Part shown: piece after piece, positions 37,971 through 49,666 of the stretch
Numbering within the stretch: the stretch's first letter is position 1
How the letters are laid out: each line of letters begins with the position of its first letter
Assembly: GCA_014529385.2 (NCBI GenBank)
Contig: CM043945.1
Location: forward strand, 4,128,312 to 4,192,311
Length of the DNA: 64,000 bases
DNA from: Adiantum capillus-veneris
Lineage: Eukaryota; Streptophyta; Polypodiopsida; Polypodiales; Pteridaceae
Direction: 5' to 3'
Position numbers and translations under genes: made by a program
Notes under the pieces: generated by a model
What the model saw: the letters and a program-made list of their open reading frames with translations, nothing else
The model's database searches: none
What the model was told of the DNA's origin: nothing

Positions 37971-39131
37971 TTGGCTACTCTGGACATGTGCGCCGTGGAG
38001 GATGCTCCCACAACAAAGTTTTGTGATGAAAATGGCTATGATGTCGTTCCTTATTTTGCAGTGAGTGTAATCCAGGAAAACGAAGAGATCCAGACATCAA
38101 CAAGCTCTCGACATAAGGAGCAAACAAAGAAATGTGGAGAATCAAAAGATGAAGAAGACGACGAGTTCTATGACTCTGTAGAACACTTCGAGCTTCAAGA
38201 AGATCAACGACCCAAGAATCAATGTCATCGCTACACGAATAAAGTGCATCAAAAGTGGATTCCAAAGTCCTCGGTGAAGACACAGCCACCACAAGCATCC
38301 TCATACATGGCTCCTAATAAGGATGCAAAGACTCAGCTAGGAGGAATACGACCAGAGCAACGAGCTAACAATGCTCTAATCAATGGGCTAGAAAAGTCCT
38401 CCAAGAAACTACCACCCACGAGCAAACAGACAGTAACTTTCCACTACCAGCCAAAAAATCAAGGGAAAGTACAAGAAATGAACCTTGCTGAGGATAGTAG
38501 CGATAGTGATGAATCTTACGACATTCTCTATCATCAACTCAGACCATCACTATCACCAACCCCTTCAGCAACAACCATGACAGGTCAAAAGAACAGGACA
38601 ACAAGTCAAAGTCAAAAAGCTCGACAAATCTGGATACCAAAAAGCCAGATCGGCCAAAAACAGATATGGATCAAGAAGACAAAGATCTCTAATGAAAAAT
38701 CACAAGATCCAACACCAAAACAAAAACAAGGAAAGCGTGCACGAACGGGTAAGAATATCACAAAGTCGCAAGCTTTCACAACTCAGGTTTGGGCTCCAAA
38801 GAAGTTGATTCAAGCACAAAAAATTCAGGAATTCATTTGGATTCCAAAACAACCACAGTATCAACTTTCAAAGCCTGAATCCCGTCACCAACCAAGCGTA
38901 CAAGGGCTGAAGCAAAGACCACTGTCGACTCACACAACAAAAAGGTAGATCCCAAAGAAGTCTCTTCAAACACAAATGAAGCACGGGCAAGTATGGGTTC
39001 CCAAACGAGAGTCAGCAACAAAACAACCAATAATCACAAAGAAATGGGTCCCAAAAAAGAACAACAAAACTGCTGTCAGTGCATCGCCGCTTGAGTTCTT
39101 ACAATTCTTCCTACGATTACAGTACAGTTAG
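37971..39131 (+). CDS. Gypsy-1 W-x-P-K repeat protein
   Basis: Starts with an acidic region (TLDMCAVEDAPTTKFCDENG) that may belong to the preceding polyprotein. It then becomes Lys/Gln-rich with a recurring motif: KWIPKS (about 38,256), IWIPKS (38,628), IWIKKT (38,666), VWAPKK (38,787), IWIPKQ (38,838), and, after a stop at 38,946-38,948 and a change of frame, VWVPKR (38,991) and KWVPKK (39,044). The decayed 17-18-kb copy has the same motifs. The composition suggests a basic nucleic-acid-binding protein; the function is unknown. Confidence 0.6.
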
Positions 39132-40689
39132 AAGAGAGCAAATCGCTTCAATCAAGAAACGATACAGGAGCTTCAAAGACCATTACATTGCTTAGAATAG
39201 GAAGCCTCACCAACAAATGCCAATAAGAAAATTGCTTATACTCACATCTTGCACAACATAACTCTTTTCCATGCATTGACTGTGTATGCATAATAGGGCT
39301 ACATTACAAGGCCTACATAGGCACAACTTTTAAGTGCCCAAGCACAACACATACCCTTTGCGATACCCTATCGTAAAGGATGACTCCAAATAGGAAGGGG
39401 GGAGGCATTTTGAATGCGGACCTAACATTATGACTATTAGAGGGCAATGTTTTGTGAGAGGCATTGAATTTTTGCGTTTTATTGTGATAATTTTTTGACA
39501 AAATTTAGAGTATATGCCCTCATAGTAGTGTTACAGAGGAGTATGGGGACAAAATCCATATATGAGCCCCTAGGGACCTGTGTATAGTGTACATAGCATT
39601 TATATTTCTATTTGAATGATTTTTCTTTTGTTAAGTTTTTTTTAAAGTTTTTTTTTGTTTATTATTAAGAAAAAAATTAAAAAATCCATAATACACATGA
39701 AGAAAAGACTGACGAGAAGCCTGAGCACTACAAAGAGAAGAAGGTACTGGAAAACGATGAAACTTCATGAAGTATGTCTCAGCAGCCACTACAACAGCCG
39801 AAGAACTTGTCACAAAGCAGTGTCAACATGCAACCGACAAGTCATACAAGTCAGAGTCGAGTAGCTAAGCCACAAAATGAGTGAGGTGTTAGTCCCAAAG
39901 GTTCAAGTAATATTCTCTGTGGTCTAAGCGTCTTAGCTATTCTAGGTAATGCTCAAGCTGGAAGAGTTGAGCATATTTACGTTGTGTCACTCATGCTGGT
40001 ATAGGTGAGCAAAAGAGTCGAAGTCTACGTACTTAAGTCTGGTGAAGTGAAGGAGAAGGTCCAAACGACACTCACATACTGAGCACAGTGAGATACGAGT
40101 GGAGGAACTTCTACATCGAAAACCCTTCTTGGAAAGGTGGAAGCTATTGAGACATCTTTTGATGTCACATGTGCTACATTTATTCCTCTAAATACCCATC
40201 ATCTCCTTCTTTCACATTGCATGCTTTTGTTGACAAATTTCTCATATGCATATAGAGTTTCCCATAATTGGCACTTGCATCAGGCACTCTTTCCGTGTTT
40301 CACCCAAGCACTCACCTTTCATGAACATGTACTTCACGTTCAACTGCTCAACTCCAATAAGAGCGTGTACCAAAGGCATTTTTTTTCCCACCGGGTTTTT
40401 TCCCGTTGGTCATCCAGGTTTTAGACCCTAATCTAAAGACACCTATCACCATCCTCTTGTACATACTCATTCTACATCAACAATAAAGAAATGCTACTCA
40501 AATCAATTGACAAATGAATTGGAGCACCAATTTCAGATCATAGCATACTTCTCCTCAATGGCGAGTCGAAGAATGGCCTACAATGACAAAGCTGCAGACA
40601 ACACTAACAACATGATTGCACAAGAACAAAGAAGTCCTCAATGACAAAGAGCAGACATAAGGGTAATCAGAGGATCTCAAAAGCTTGTC
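39132..40689 (+). other. Gypsy-1 spacer without recognised genes
   Basis: The first part (to about 39,860) matches 18,420-19,215 in the older copy, so it belongs to the family. 39,860-40,690 has no counterpart there and may have come in with the helicase fragment. Confidence 0.5.
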
Positions 40690-41262
40690 CTTGATAATGC
40701 GCATCGAATGCTCGGCAGGGTTTTGAACCTCAAATTAGCATAATTAAGTCCTGGATTCGGCCTTACAGACAGACTTTGCATTGGAGTACAACTTGGCCTA
40801 AAGAAGTTAAGGGTTTAGCCATACAATTTCTACAAAATCCTTACAAAGTTGTCATTGGCTCACAAGATCAGAAAGCCAATCACTCAATTTTACAGATTGT
40901 AGAAGTTGTTTCTGAGAATCACAAATACTCGGAATTCAAAGATTTGCTGGACCAAATGATGGATGGAGTTTTCTCTATCCATGATGATAAGAGTCAAGTT
41001 AAACGACATTGGGTTCTTTTTGAATTTAGATCTGGCAGTAGACCTATAATGACAAAAATAGATGTTGCAGCTTGGAGCGTGGATGTGAAAGACATAAAGT
41101 TCGTCATCAATTATGATTTTCCTGAATCATGTGAAGACTATGTACATCGGATTGGGCGAACAAGACAGGCTACTGCAAAGGCTATAGTCTATACTTTTAC
41201 AACAACAAAACGACATCAAAGACCACATCGCCATCGACAATCAGGTCATGTCGGGGACGACA
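40690..41262 (+). pseudogene. Captured DEAD-box RNA helicase fragment
   Basis: Matches the p68/DDX5-type plant RNA helicases (RH20/RH30 group) without introns. Motif II reads VLDNAH in place of VLDEAD. RQTLHWSTTWPKEVKGLA covers motif III (SAT is STT), followed by NPYKVVIGS and IVEVVSENHKY. The RecA2 domain shows VINYDFPESCEDYVHRIGRT (motif VI). About 30 residues around motif IV are missing between LLDQMMDG and SIHDDKSQ, and frameshifts lie before 40,776. The last 20 bp run up to the purine tract. A spliced host transcript piece was probably copied into the element; it is non-functional as a helicase. Confidence 0.88.
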
Positions 41263-41267
41263 TGAAC

Positions 41268-41281
41268 ACGGAAGGGGGGAA
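41268..41281 (+). promoter_or_regulatory. Gypsy-1 polypurine tract
   Basis: ACGGAAGGGGGGAA directly before the 3' LTR, the expected plus-strand primer. Confidence 0.8.
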
Positions 41282-42242
41282 TGTTGACCGTTGGGTCAAC
41301 AACACAACATAACTCAAGTTTCGTACCAAAGTCTTATCTTTTGCGATTTATGAAATGCTACGGATTATGGCTATAAACATCATTTGTAATGAGTAGTTAT
41401 TCTAGTTTTAGAAGCCAGGGTGCAATGGCACTTCCAGATTGTAAATACAAAGCCATTTGACCCATTCAACCCCATTTTTGGTTACACCTAAGGTAGCCTT
41501 AGTATATAAGGTACCTAGGTCATTTTGTAAAAAAGACTTTTATCATAATCAAAACTTTAGCACTGCCGTCTACTGTGTGTGAGAGAGAAAGAGAGTGAGC
41601 GTGAGCTTTATCCTCTCGCTACGCCCGGCTTGCTCAACACATTGGAGATCCGACTCCACCATTGCTGTAGGCTCGAGGAGAGCTACGCGACAATGCCAAG
41701 CATTCCACGCGAGACGAAGCGCACACGCCGACGCATCTACTACGAGCTATTTGTGGCCGTAAGTGTATCAAACGATGTCTGTTTTCTGCGTGCTAGTAGT
41801 CTATAGAATCGTGGCGACATAAGCTACGCATAGGTACTCATAAATTTCAGTTTCGAGCACTTTCAAAATTCGGCTCTGTCATCCTACGCGTTTTCTACAG
41901 ATGGGTTTAGAGTGAGGGTTTTGAGTGTAGAATCTAAGGGACAGGTGTATCCTAGTGAGGGGATGGTGTTCCTTAAGTTTCGTATGAATCTGGCATGATT
42001 AGGTGAGTTACCTTCTGTATGTGTGTATGTGGCTAGGTGGTGTAGTTGAGAGCAGTGAGGTCCTTGATTGTGGTTTAGTTGGCCTTCCAGAGTGTTGTAT
42101 GTGTAGGATGGTCTTAGCCTAACAAGCTTAAGAGATTTCCTTTGTGTACCTATCGTGTCATCTGTGTCCTCGATTGACATTATGTTGATCTAGGTAGTGT
42201 TTGCATGCACTTCATGGGTGTGTGAGTCGCTCCCGTCCAACA
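41282..42242 (+). repeat. Gypsy-1 3' LTR
   Basis: 961 bp, TGTTGACC...GTCCAACA, followed by the duplication CACTT. Confidence 0.92.
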
Positions 42243-42246
42243 CACT

Positions 42247-44225
42247 TGCAATCAGCATGTCATCAACATACAACATTAGGATGCTGAACTTCCCATCTTC
42301 CAAATTCTTTGTGTAGACGCAGTGATCCGAGTTGCATCTTGTGAATCCATGATCCAACATCCATTGATTAAACTTCAAGTACCATTGTCTTGATGCTTGC
42401 TTTATACCATACAAGCTCTTCTTTAGTCTCTGCAAACCATTTTCTCCTTACCTTTTACTTCATACCCCTTTGGTTGAAGCATGTAAATTTCCTCCTCTAA
42501 GTCACCATGTTGGAATGCCGTATTTACATCCATTTGCTCAAGATTTACATCATGAGTAGCCACAAGGCTTAAGAAAAGCCTAATTGAGTTCATTTTTACA
42601 ACAGGAGAAAATAATTCATTGAAGTCAATACCTTTCTTTTGAGAAAACCCTTTTACCACAAGCCTAGACTTGTACCTTTTCTTCCCACCTTCTTCTTCCT
42701 TCAGCTTGTACATCCATTTATTTTGAAGTGTCCACTTACCTTTAGGCAACTCAACCAACTCCCATGTTGCGATGTAGTGAGTCCATCTCTACTTGCATGC
42801 TCTTCATCCATTCTTCTTTGGATTCATGATGCATAGCTTCTTTGTATGATCTAGCTCTCGAGAATCTGAGATCAAGAGATGGTTGAAGGATGGAACAAAC
42901 CTTTCTGGAGGTCTACTTGCTCTTGTAGATCTTCGGGGAATAGGTTGAAGATCCTCATTTGGTTGAAATTGTTGTACATTGTCACCGTTTGCTTTCCTTG
43001 AGTCTTCACCGTCCTCAAGCTCCATGTACTCATCACCTATTTCTTTTGTTTATTTTCTTTTCAAGCAATCTTTGTACATATTTTTCTCGTTAAAAATTAC
43101 ATCCCTACTCCTAAAGATTTTACCATCTTTAGAATTCCATAGGCGATACCCAAAGTCACCTTCTCCATAGCCAATGAAGAAACACTTTTTGGACTTTGCA
43201 ACTAGCTTTGATCTTAGGCTTCTATCTATGTGCATGAAAGCCTTACGCCCAAACACTTTGAGAAATGCATAAGTCACCGGTTTACCTATCCATGCCTCTT
43301 TCGGAACTCCCCCATCCAATGCCGTTGAGAGTGACCGGTTGATTAAGTACACAGATGTACTTACAGCTTCCGCCCAAAGCTCAAGCGGTAGGCCTGCATG
43401 TAGCCACATACTTCGTGCTTGCTCCATGATTGTTCTGTTCATCCTTTTGGAAATGCCATTTTATTGAGGTGTCCTTGGGGTTGTTCTTTGCCTTTGAATG
43501 CCATTGCTAGCACAAAAGCTTTCAAAAGCTTGGATGCAATATTTGCCTCCATTGTAGGATCTGAGGCATTTAACCTTAGTACCTGTTTCATTCTCCACAA
43601 AGGCTTTCCGCCTTTGAAATATGGAAAACACATTGGATTTATTCTTCATTACATAAACCCATGTTTTCCTAGTCGCATCGTCTATGAATGTCACATAGTA
43701 AAATGAGCCACCAAGTGATGGTGTACTTGCAAGACCCCAAATGTCAGAATGAACCAGCTCAAGTTTTTTATTTTTTCTTTCATTTCCAAATTTTTGAAAC
43801 TTTACCCTCTTTTGTTTACCATAAACACAATCTTCACAAAACTCTAAGTCCACTTCTTTCAAACCCGGTAGAAGCTTCTTTATTTGAAGGATTCGAATTC
43901 CTTTGGTGCTCATATGCCTAAGCCGGTAGTGCCACACTGCACTGTCGACTTCTATAATTATTACACAAGATGAAGGTTGAGTGCTAACAGTACACAAGTA
44001 AAGTGTACCAACCTTTTCTCCCTTGGTAACCACCAAAGATCCCTTTGAGATCTTCCACCGTTTGCTTCCGAATTGACCTTCATCGTCCAATTTTCCTGTA
44101 GAGATGAATTTTTTGCATAGAGAAGGAACATGCCTAACATCTTCAAGCTTCCATTCATTTCCGTTAGCAGTTTTGACACAAACTGTACCTTTGCCGCCAA
44201 TTTCACAAGCTTCATCATCTCCCAA
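42247..44225 (-). pseudogene. Copia pre-integrase, integrase and RT N-terminal part
   Basis: On the minus strand from 44,225: a gag-pre-integrase motif (VWHYRLRHMSTKGI), the integrase core (LVHSDIWGLA, FIDDATRKTWVY) whose second catalytic Asp is Tyr (LRSYNGGKY), a C-terminal integrase part to about 43,050, then RT (NKWMYKLKEEEGGKKRYKSR, FSPVVKMNSIRLFLSL, and the YVDDMLIAS catalytic box at about 42,255). RT stops exactly where Gypsy-1 is inserted. Frameshifts lie near 43,470 and between 43,050 and 42,760. Confidence 0.9.
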
Positions 44226-44312
44226 GAATACATACCCAAAATTATCTTTGGTGTAATCTTGGAAATGTTGCTTGTGTGGTGTCTCATGGAGTGAAGCCCT
44301 AGAATCTACTAT

Positions 44313-45180
44313 CTAGGAACTAGACACATTGTCTAATGAGAGAACTAGAGCATCTTGCTCTATTTTACCTGCCACATTGGCCTCCGACATTGGCTTTGTT
44401 GTCTTGAGACTCCAAGTCCTTCTTCTTCTTGGACCAACAATCCTTCTTGACGTGGACCTTCTTGCCCCGCATTTCCAACATTCAAGAACTAAGTTTGTGC
44501 GTGACTTACTCCGTCTTGAGTGATCATGACCCTTTTCATTTTTGAACCTCTCCTTAGGGCTTCCTCTTGTTTCCACTGATAATGCAGCACTTGATGATTC
44601 TCCTGTGCTTCTCCTTTGCATTTCCTCGCTTAGGAGAAAACCCACAACATCATCAAACTTAAGAGTATTTGTGCCAGAAATAGAATTACTTACAGCTATC
44701 ACAAGGCTGTCCCAACTCTCCGGTAGAGACGATAGTATAAGGAGAGCTCACACTTCATCATCAAAATTATTTTTCACCGATTGAAGTTGACTTATGTTGG
44801 TGTTAAAGTCATTTAGGTGTTCTGCAACTGAACCATTCTCTACCATCTTTAGATTGAACAAGCGCTTCATGAGAAATACCTTATTGGATGCCGATGGTTT
44901 CTTGTAGAAGTCATCAAGTGACTTCATCAAGTCCTCCGTGGCCTTCATCTCCAAAACATTGAAGGCCACTGTTGACACCAAGATTAACCGGATTGTTCCT
45001 AGTGCATTTCAATCAAGGATAATCCATGCTTCATCCGCCATCATTGTGGGCTTCTTTGCAAGACTGCCTAGTGGCAAATAAAGGTCCTTTTGGTAGAGAT
45101 AGTCTTCAATCTGTATCTTCCAATGTTGGTAGTTTTTGCCGTTAAACTTCTCGATCTTGGGCTTCCCTCCCTCCACCATT
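44313..45180 (-). pseudogene. gag: Copia Gag region with frameshifted zinc knuckle
   Basis: Contains the UBN2-type gag motifs LMKSLDDFYKKPSASNKVFL and LPESWDSLVIAVSNS. The zinc knuckle starts CWKCG, then a one-base shift moves KKDCW into another frame. An in-frame stop lies at 44,748. Confidence 0.85.
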
Positions 45181-45238
45181 ACGCCCACTCAATTCAAGGA
45201 GTCCTTTCCTTGAGATAATTTAGCTACAAGAAAACCTT

Positions 45239-45250
45239 GCTCTGATACTA
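45239..45250 (-). promoter_or_regulatory. Copia primer-binding site, initiator tRNA-Met type
   Basis: On the minus strand TAGTATCAGAGC, one mismatch from the standard TGGTATCAGAGC, just inside the 5' LTR. Confidence 0.85.
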
Positions 45251-45491
45251 GTTGTTAGGAAATATGGCGTAGCTAAGTAGATAATTGAGTAGATTACTTA
45301 ATGGAGAGAGATAATTTTCACACACAAGAGATTATAGAGTAGAGAGAGAGAGAGAGAGAGAGAGAGTACACATGATATATGTGGTTCACCCAATGTGGGC
45401 TACGTCCACGAGAAAGCAGCCACTCAATGGCTTTAGTACTTCAAAACAAGAAGTAGATTACAAAGGGATTATACCCTTTTGGAGCTCCCGC

Positions 45492-46249
45492 TGTCATGAG
45501 TTTTTTGGAGCAAGGGATTGCGCATATGTATATACACATGCATGGTGCATTAAATAAAGAATTGCCCATTTTCCAGAGCTAGGTGGTTACGTGGGGCCCA
45601 CATGTGTATAGGTAGGACAACATGTACATAGTGCATCGATTTTCACTATCACCAGTACCAATGCATTTTTTCTATAATAAGGCGGAGTTGGTAGCACGTA
45701 AAACTTCTTGAGGAAGCTATCCGCCGGCCGACGACATGAGGTAAAACTTCTTTGGAGCCTGTTTTGGCCGCAAACTGCTCATTCGAGGTCGGATTTGAGC
45801 ACTTTGACATTGTAGACTTGGGTTTTGGGCCATTCCGGACGCGATGACGCTGTCCATTTTGCCAAATTTCTCAGTTTTTTTTTGCTGTTTTTGCTGTGTA
45901 AGTTTCTCCTATGAGCGAAGCTTCTGCTCCAATTTTGATTGTATCTGGTATCTTTTACCCATATTGTGTGAGCTGTTTTCCCCATTGGTGTTGGCCCAAG
46001 CTCATTTGTATCTAAACATCAAAAGTGCTCCTCTTTTGAGCTGAGTTTTTTGGGTGTGTGTGTGTGTGTATCTCTGTGTGGAGTGGGTAAACGGATAGTC
46101 TCTCTCCTCTCACTCCATAGGTGTGTTCCCTGTCTCGGCCAGGTGTGTTGTGTAAGCCGAGTGGTGCCCCATAGTGTGTGTGTGTATCCTTCCAAGAGTG
46201 TGTATCGGGTCATTATAGAGGCGTTCTATGCGTTTCAATCCCGCTCACA
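45492..46249 (+). repeat. Gypsy-2 5' LTR, internally deleted
   Basis: TGTCATGAG...CGCTCACA. Compared with the 3' LTR it lacks about 385 bp right after GACGACATGAGGTAA. Confidence 0.88.
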
Positions 46250-46319
46250 TTCTTTTGGTGTCCCCACTGAGGATCTTCTTCGAGTACCTTCTGCTTCGAG
46301 CTTCAAGCTTCGAGATTCG

Positions 46320-46412
46320 GGATTACACGTTACAGGTTGTAGATTACAAGTTACAGGTTACAGGGACAGGTACAGGTACAGGTACAAGTGATTCACACAG
46401 GTACAGGTAGCT
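46320..46412 (+). repeat. ACAGGT-type short tandem repeat in the Gypsy-2 leader
   Basis: TTACAGGT and ACAGGT units in near tandem, about 90 bp, just downstream of the presumed primer site. Confidence 0.7.
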
Positions 46413-47232
46413 GGAGTACAGTGATATACTAGCATTGGTGTCACTTGCAGTTGTTGTGGGTATGCATCACTTGGCGCCTGTTTGAGTGCATTGTCTGCTG
46501 GATTGTACGTTACTTGTGGAAACTGCCATTGTACGCCTTTGTGGAGCCATATTTGGTTTTAATTGGCACTCCCAACCATTTCATAGACTTGGTCTGGAAG
46601 ATAGTCATTTTTGAGACTTGACTATACGCGATTTGCATGAGCCTTCGTGTGAGGATCGATAGCGTGAGGTTTTATTGAGCTGGGGGATTCTCAAATGTGG
46701 AGATCCTTTCGGTGATACAGGTAGCTGGAGCACCCTTTTTGTGACCTCGCCATAGGCTATGTACTAGTGAGTCCTATTTGATGCTCGGGTTCTATTGTTG
46801 ACAGTTTATGCATACATATACAGTCTATATTTTGGGTTCCTACTGCTCTACTTCTGGGGAAACTCTGCCAAAATTTTTCTGAGTTGTGATGGCTGGTTTT
46901 TTGGTCTTTTGAGCCATTTATGCTGTGATGCTGCTGAAATTTTGGCAAAATCAGAGGATAAGTCAGGTGTGCCTTCTTGGGAGCTGCATGGTTGGCTTTA
47001 ATGGATGATCAAAATGGCCCTCAATTCACTCCATTTCATTTAACTCAAAGAATCCAGATAAATGTTCATGTGTCCAGGAAGATTTTTTTCCAGCAGCACA
47101 TAGTCTGTATGTTCGGGCCAAGAAGATTGCGAGAGATCTTGGAATGTCCTTTGCCTGTTGTAATTCCGATGATCAACTATGAAAACTCATTTGATGTGCA
47201 TGTGTTTGTCCTTATCTAAAGTTGAGCTCCAT

Positions 47233-48676
47233 TGAAGTTTCTGGGAATTGAGTCAGTAAAAGTTTTGGGTTCTTGCACGTGTGTTCAAAGGGGTTCTCAA
47301 AGCATTGTAACTTGGGTAGCCATGGCTTTCTCTTATCCGGAGTTTCATGGAAGAAGTGATGAAGATGTGGAAGATTTTTTGGAAAAGATGGAGGTTGCCT
47401 GCATTAGAAACTAGATTCATGACCCTGCGCAGATGTTACATCTTCTCCAAATTTGTTTGAAGAGTGATGCACGAGTCTCGTCCAAAACATTTGAAGAGGA
47501 GTTGCGTGCAGCGGATCCACCTATAAGATTGAGTTGGGACAATCTAAGGCATGGATTGGAAGTGGAGTTTGTGAAGACAGAAGATCCTGACAAAGTGTGG
47601 CAAGAAGTACAGGCTTTAGTGCAAAAGGAAGGTGAGGCAGTAGATGCGTATATACGTAAGTTCTCATTGGCATGGGAGCGGATGTGCAAGGCCTTAGCAC
47701 CACAGGTACCCCCGCCTGACATAATGAAGAAGGACAGGTTCTTGGCTGGTCTTTGGGAGAATATATATTGGAGAGTGGAGCTAAAGAAGCCTAGGACATA
47801 TGAAGATGCACTAGAGGTAGCAAGGAACAAAGAGTGGAAGTTGAGGAAAATGAGTCAGTTAGGGGTGGAGTCTTTGCCCATGAGGTCTAATTTCAGCCTA
47901 TAGAGTCTTTACAAGGTCGCATGTCACGGTTTCATCATGAACCAGTGGTTCTTGTTACTACTCAGGTTATGCCAGCAGTGGTCACTACATCGATACAAGA
48001 TGATGGGCTAAGCCAAGACATGAGGCAAGTGGTAGATTTGATGAAGAATCTCAGTCTAAACATGCTAGGTCAAGTGGGAAATAATCGAGGTTGAGGGAGG
48101 TTTGCAAATCAGCCAGGAGGTGAAGAAAGGCCTAGGAATGGTGTTGGACAAAGCAATGGTAGGTTTTGGAGTCAGACGCCCACATGTTACAATTGTGGAG
48201 AGTTGGGTCACATCAGCCCGCAATGTGATAAGCCACCAAGGGTGGGGGGAGACATGTATCCATTGCCAAGACAGGTGCTAACTAGGTCAAATGATTATGG
48301 CATTGAAATCAAGGGAGAAGAAGGAACCAGTGGATTAACCCAAGAGGAAAAGGGAAAGACAAAAGTGTTAAGTGTAGTCACCTTGGAGAAGGCATCAAAG
48401 CTAGAGGATACATTAGTGATGCCTATTGGGAAGAGGACCACAGAGGAAAAGGAAGGAAGAAGTGCCCCGGGTCCTAGTAAGAAGAAGGGAAAGAGTCATG
48501 AAGGTGAAGATGTCAAGGCCAAGAGAAAAAGGAGGGCTCGTCGCAAGTTTCATGTTTCAGATTTTCCACTAGGGGATGGGCAATTAAGCTATGACTTGAA
48601 GGAGGATCTGACGAGCAGGACGGCAGATGTTACTTTTGGGCAGCTTATAGAGATGGTGCCTAAGCTAAAGCGATAG
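47233..48676 (+). pseudogene. gag: Gypsy-2 Gag with CCHC zinc knuckle
   Basis: The gag core begins near AFSYPEFHGRSDEDVEDFL. It is broken by a TAG at 47,412-47,414 and continues to about 47,890 (WQEVQALVQKEGEAVDAYIR, DRFLAGLWENI). A frameshift near 47,890 and a TGA near 48,093 follow. A canonical zinc knuckle CYNCGELGHISPQC lies at about 48,186-48,227, then a Lys/Glu-rich tail to 48,676. Confidence 0.88.
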
Positions 48677-48692
48677 TGGAAGAGGATGGTTA

Positions 48693-49388
48693 ATGGAGAA
48701 AGAGCCAGAGAGAAGTTCAGTAAAGGTGTTGGCAATGGATGAGCTACCGGACATTGGTCCAATAGTAGATGTGTGGCATAAAAGGAAAAATTTGGGACAA
48801 GGTTATGTGGATGGCGGAGCCCAAATATGCGTCATAACACACTCATGCGTTGAGAAGATGGGTCTCACAGTGGCTGGGGTGTCAGGTTTTCGGATCAGAC
48901 TGGAAAACCATCAAAAAGTAAAATGCTTGGGTGTTGTAAAGAGCTTAGAAGTGGAGGCATATGATGCAAAGGCAGTGGTTGATTTTCATGTGATGCCAGC
49001 AGGGTTGGGAGCATATCCTATTATACTGGGCAGACCATGGTTACGTGCAGTGGGAGCTGTTCAAGATTGGCGACGTGGTACAATTAGCCTCTATGGAGAG
49101 ACAGGTGCCAAGAAGCTATACAATATGGACACAAGGAAACAATTGGAGGAGCTTTATGAGGATGAGGATGAGTCTAGTGATGAAGGCTATTCCACAGTGT
49201 CTGATGAGGATAGTGATAGTACTACCAGCAGTGATGAGGATGCTGAGGTTGCATCTCTTTTGATGGACAAAGAAATCCAGGAGGATGGTTTAGTTGCATT
49301 TACAAATGAGGTTGAAGATGAAAGTGAAGGGCCTTATGAAGTGATTGAAGGGCTGATGCAAACCAAGGTTGAGTTGTCAAAGAAGTAG
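48693..49388 (+). CDS. Gypsy-2 aspartic protease (231-aa frame)
   Basis: The retropepsin active-site region YVDGGAQICVI is followed by the C-terminal motif YPIILGRPWLRAVGAVQDW. A long acidic Ser/Asp tail follows (about residues 155-200). Plant Gypsy proteases often have DGG at this site. It probably belonged to a gag-pro polyprotein; the start is uncertain because the upstream frame is shifted. No RT follows; the last 280 bp before the purine tract only hold a short frame. Confidence 0.85.
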   Translation: MEKEPERSSVKVLAMDELPDIGPIVDVWHKRKNLGQGYVDGGAQICVITHSCVEKMGLTVAGVSGFRIRLENHQKVKCLGVVKSLEVEAYDAKAVVDFHVMPAGLGAYPIILGRPWLRAVGAVQDWRRGTISLYGETGAKKLYNMDTRKQLEELYEDEDESSDEGYSTVSDEDSDSTTSSDEDAEVASLLMDKEIQEDGLVAFTNEVEDESEGPYEVIEGLMQTKVELSKK

Positions 49389-49648
49389 GAATCGATGACA
49401 CAAATGATCAGTGGAGACCTCTCAGCTATGGAGAAGGAGATATATTTGCACATGTTTGTCTATGCCAAAGTAATTGATGGTTTTCTTGATGCAAAGTTGA
49501 TATATGGCATCTCTACACGTTTTCCTTGGGAACCAGGTGGAAGCTTGATTATGTTTTTGAGGCAAGGAATGCAAAGTGTTTTTGTGTGGGATCCTGGTGG
49601 AATGAGCATCTACTAGTGCTGCTGCTGAGCATGAATGCTCTAGCAGGC

Positions 49649-49660
49649 TAGGGGGTGGGC
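49649..49660 (+). promoter_or_regulatory. Gypsy-2 polypurine tract
   Basis: AGGGGGTGGGCA, six bases before the 3' LTR. Confidence 0.65.
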
Positions 49661-49666
49661 AAATTA

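Larger units (their letters stand above)
30771..42242 (+). mobile_element. Gypsy-1: non-autonomous LTR element nested in the Copia RT
   Basis: 11,472 bp, flanked by the perfect 5-bp duplication CACTT (30,766-30,770 and 42,243-42,247). Order: 5' LTR, tRNA-Asp-type primer site, palindrome-rich leader, gag, protease, W-x-P-K protein, spacer, captured helicase fragment, purine tract, 3' LTR. No RT, RNase H or integrase is seen in any frame, so it would need proteins in trans. The gag/protease-only organisation resembles plant TR-GAG elements. By eye the LTRs differ at roughly 40 of 960 positions. Confidence 0.92.

Noticed and set aside
40776-41312. Functional DEAD-box helicase gene
   Set aside because: It lacks the N-terminal motifs, motif II is altered, a block around motif IV is missing, and the frame runs into the 3' LTR.
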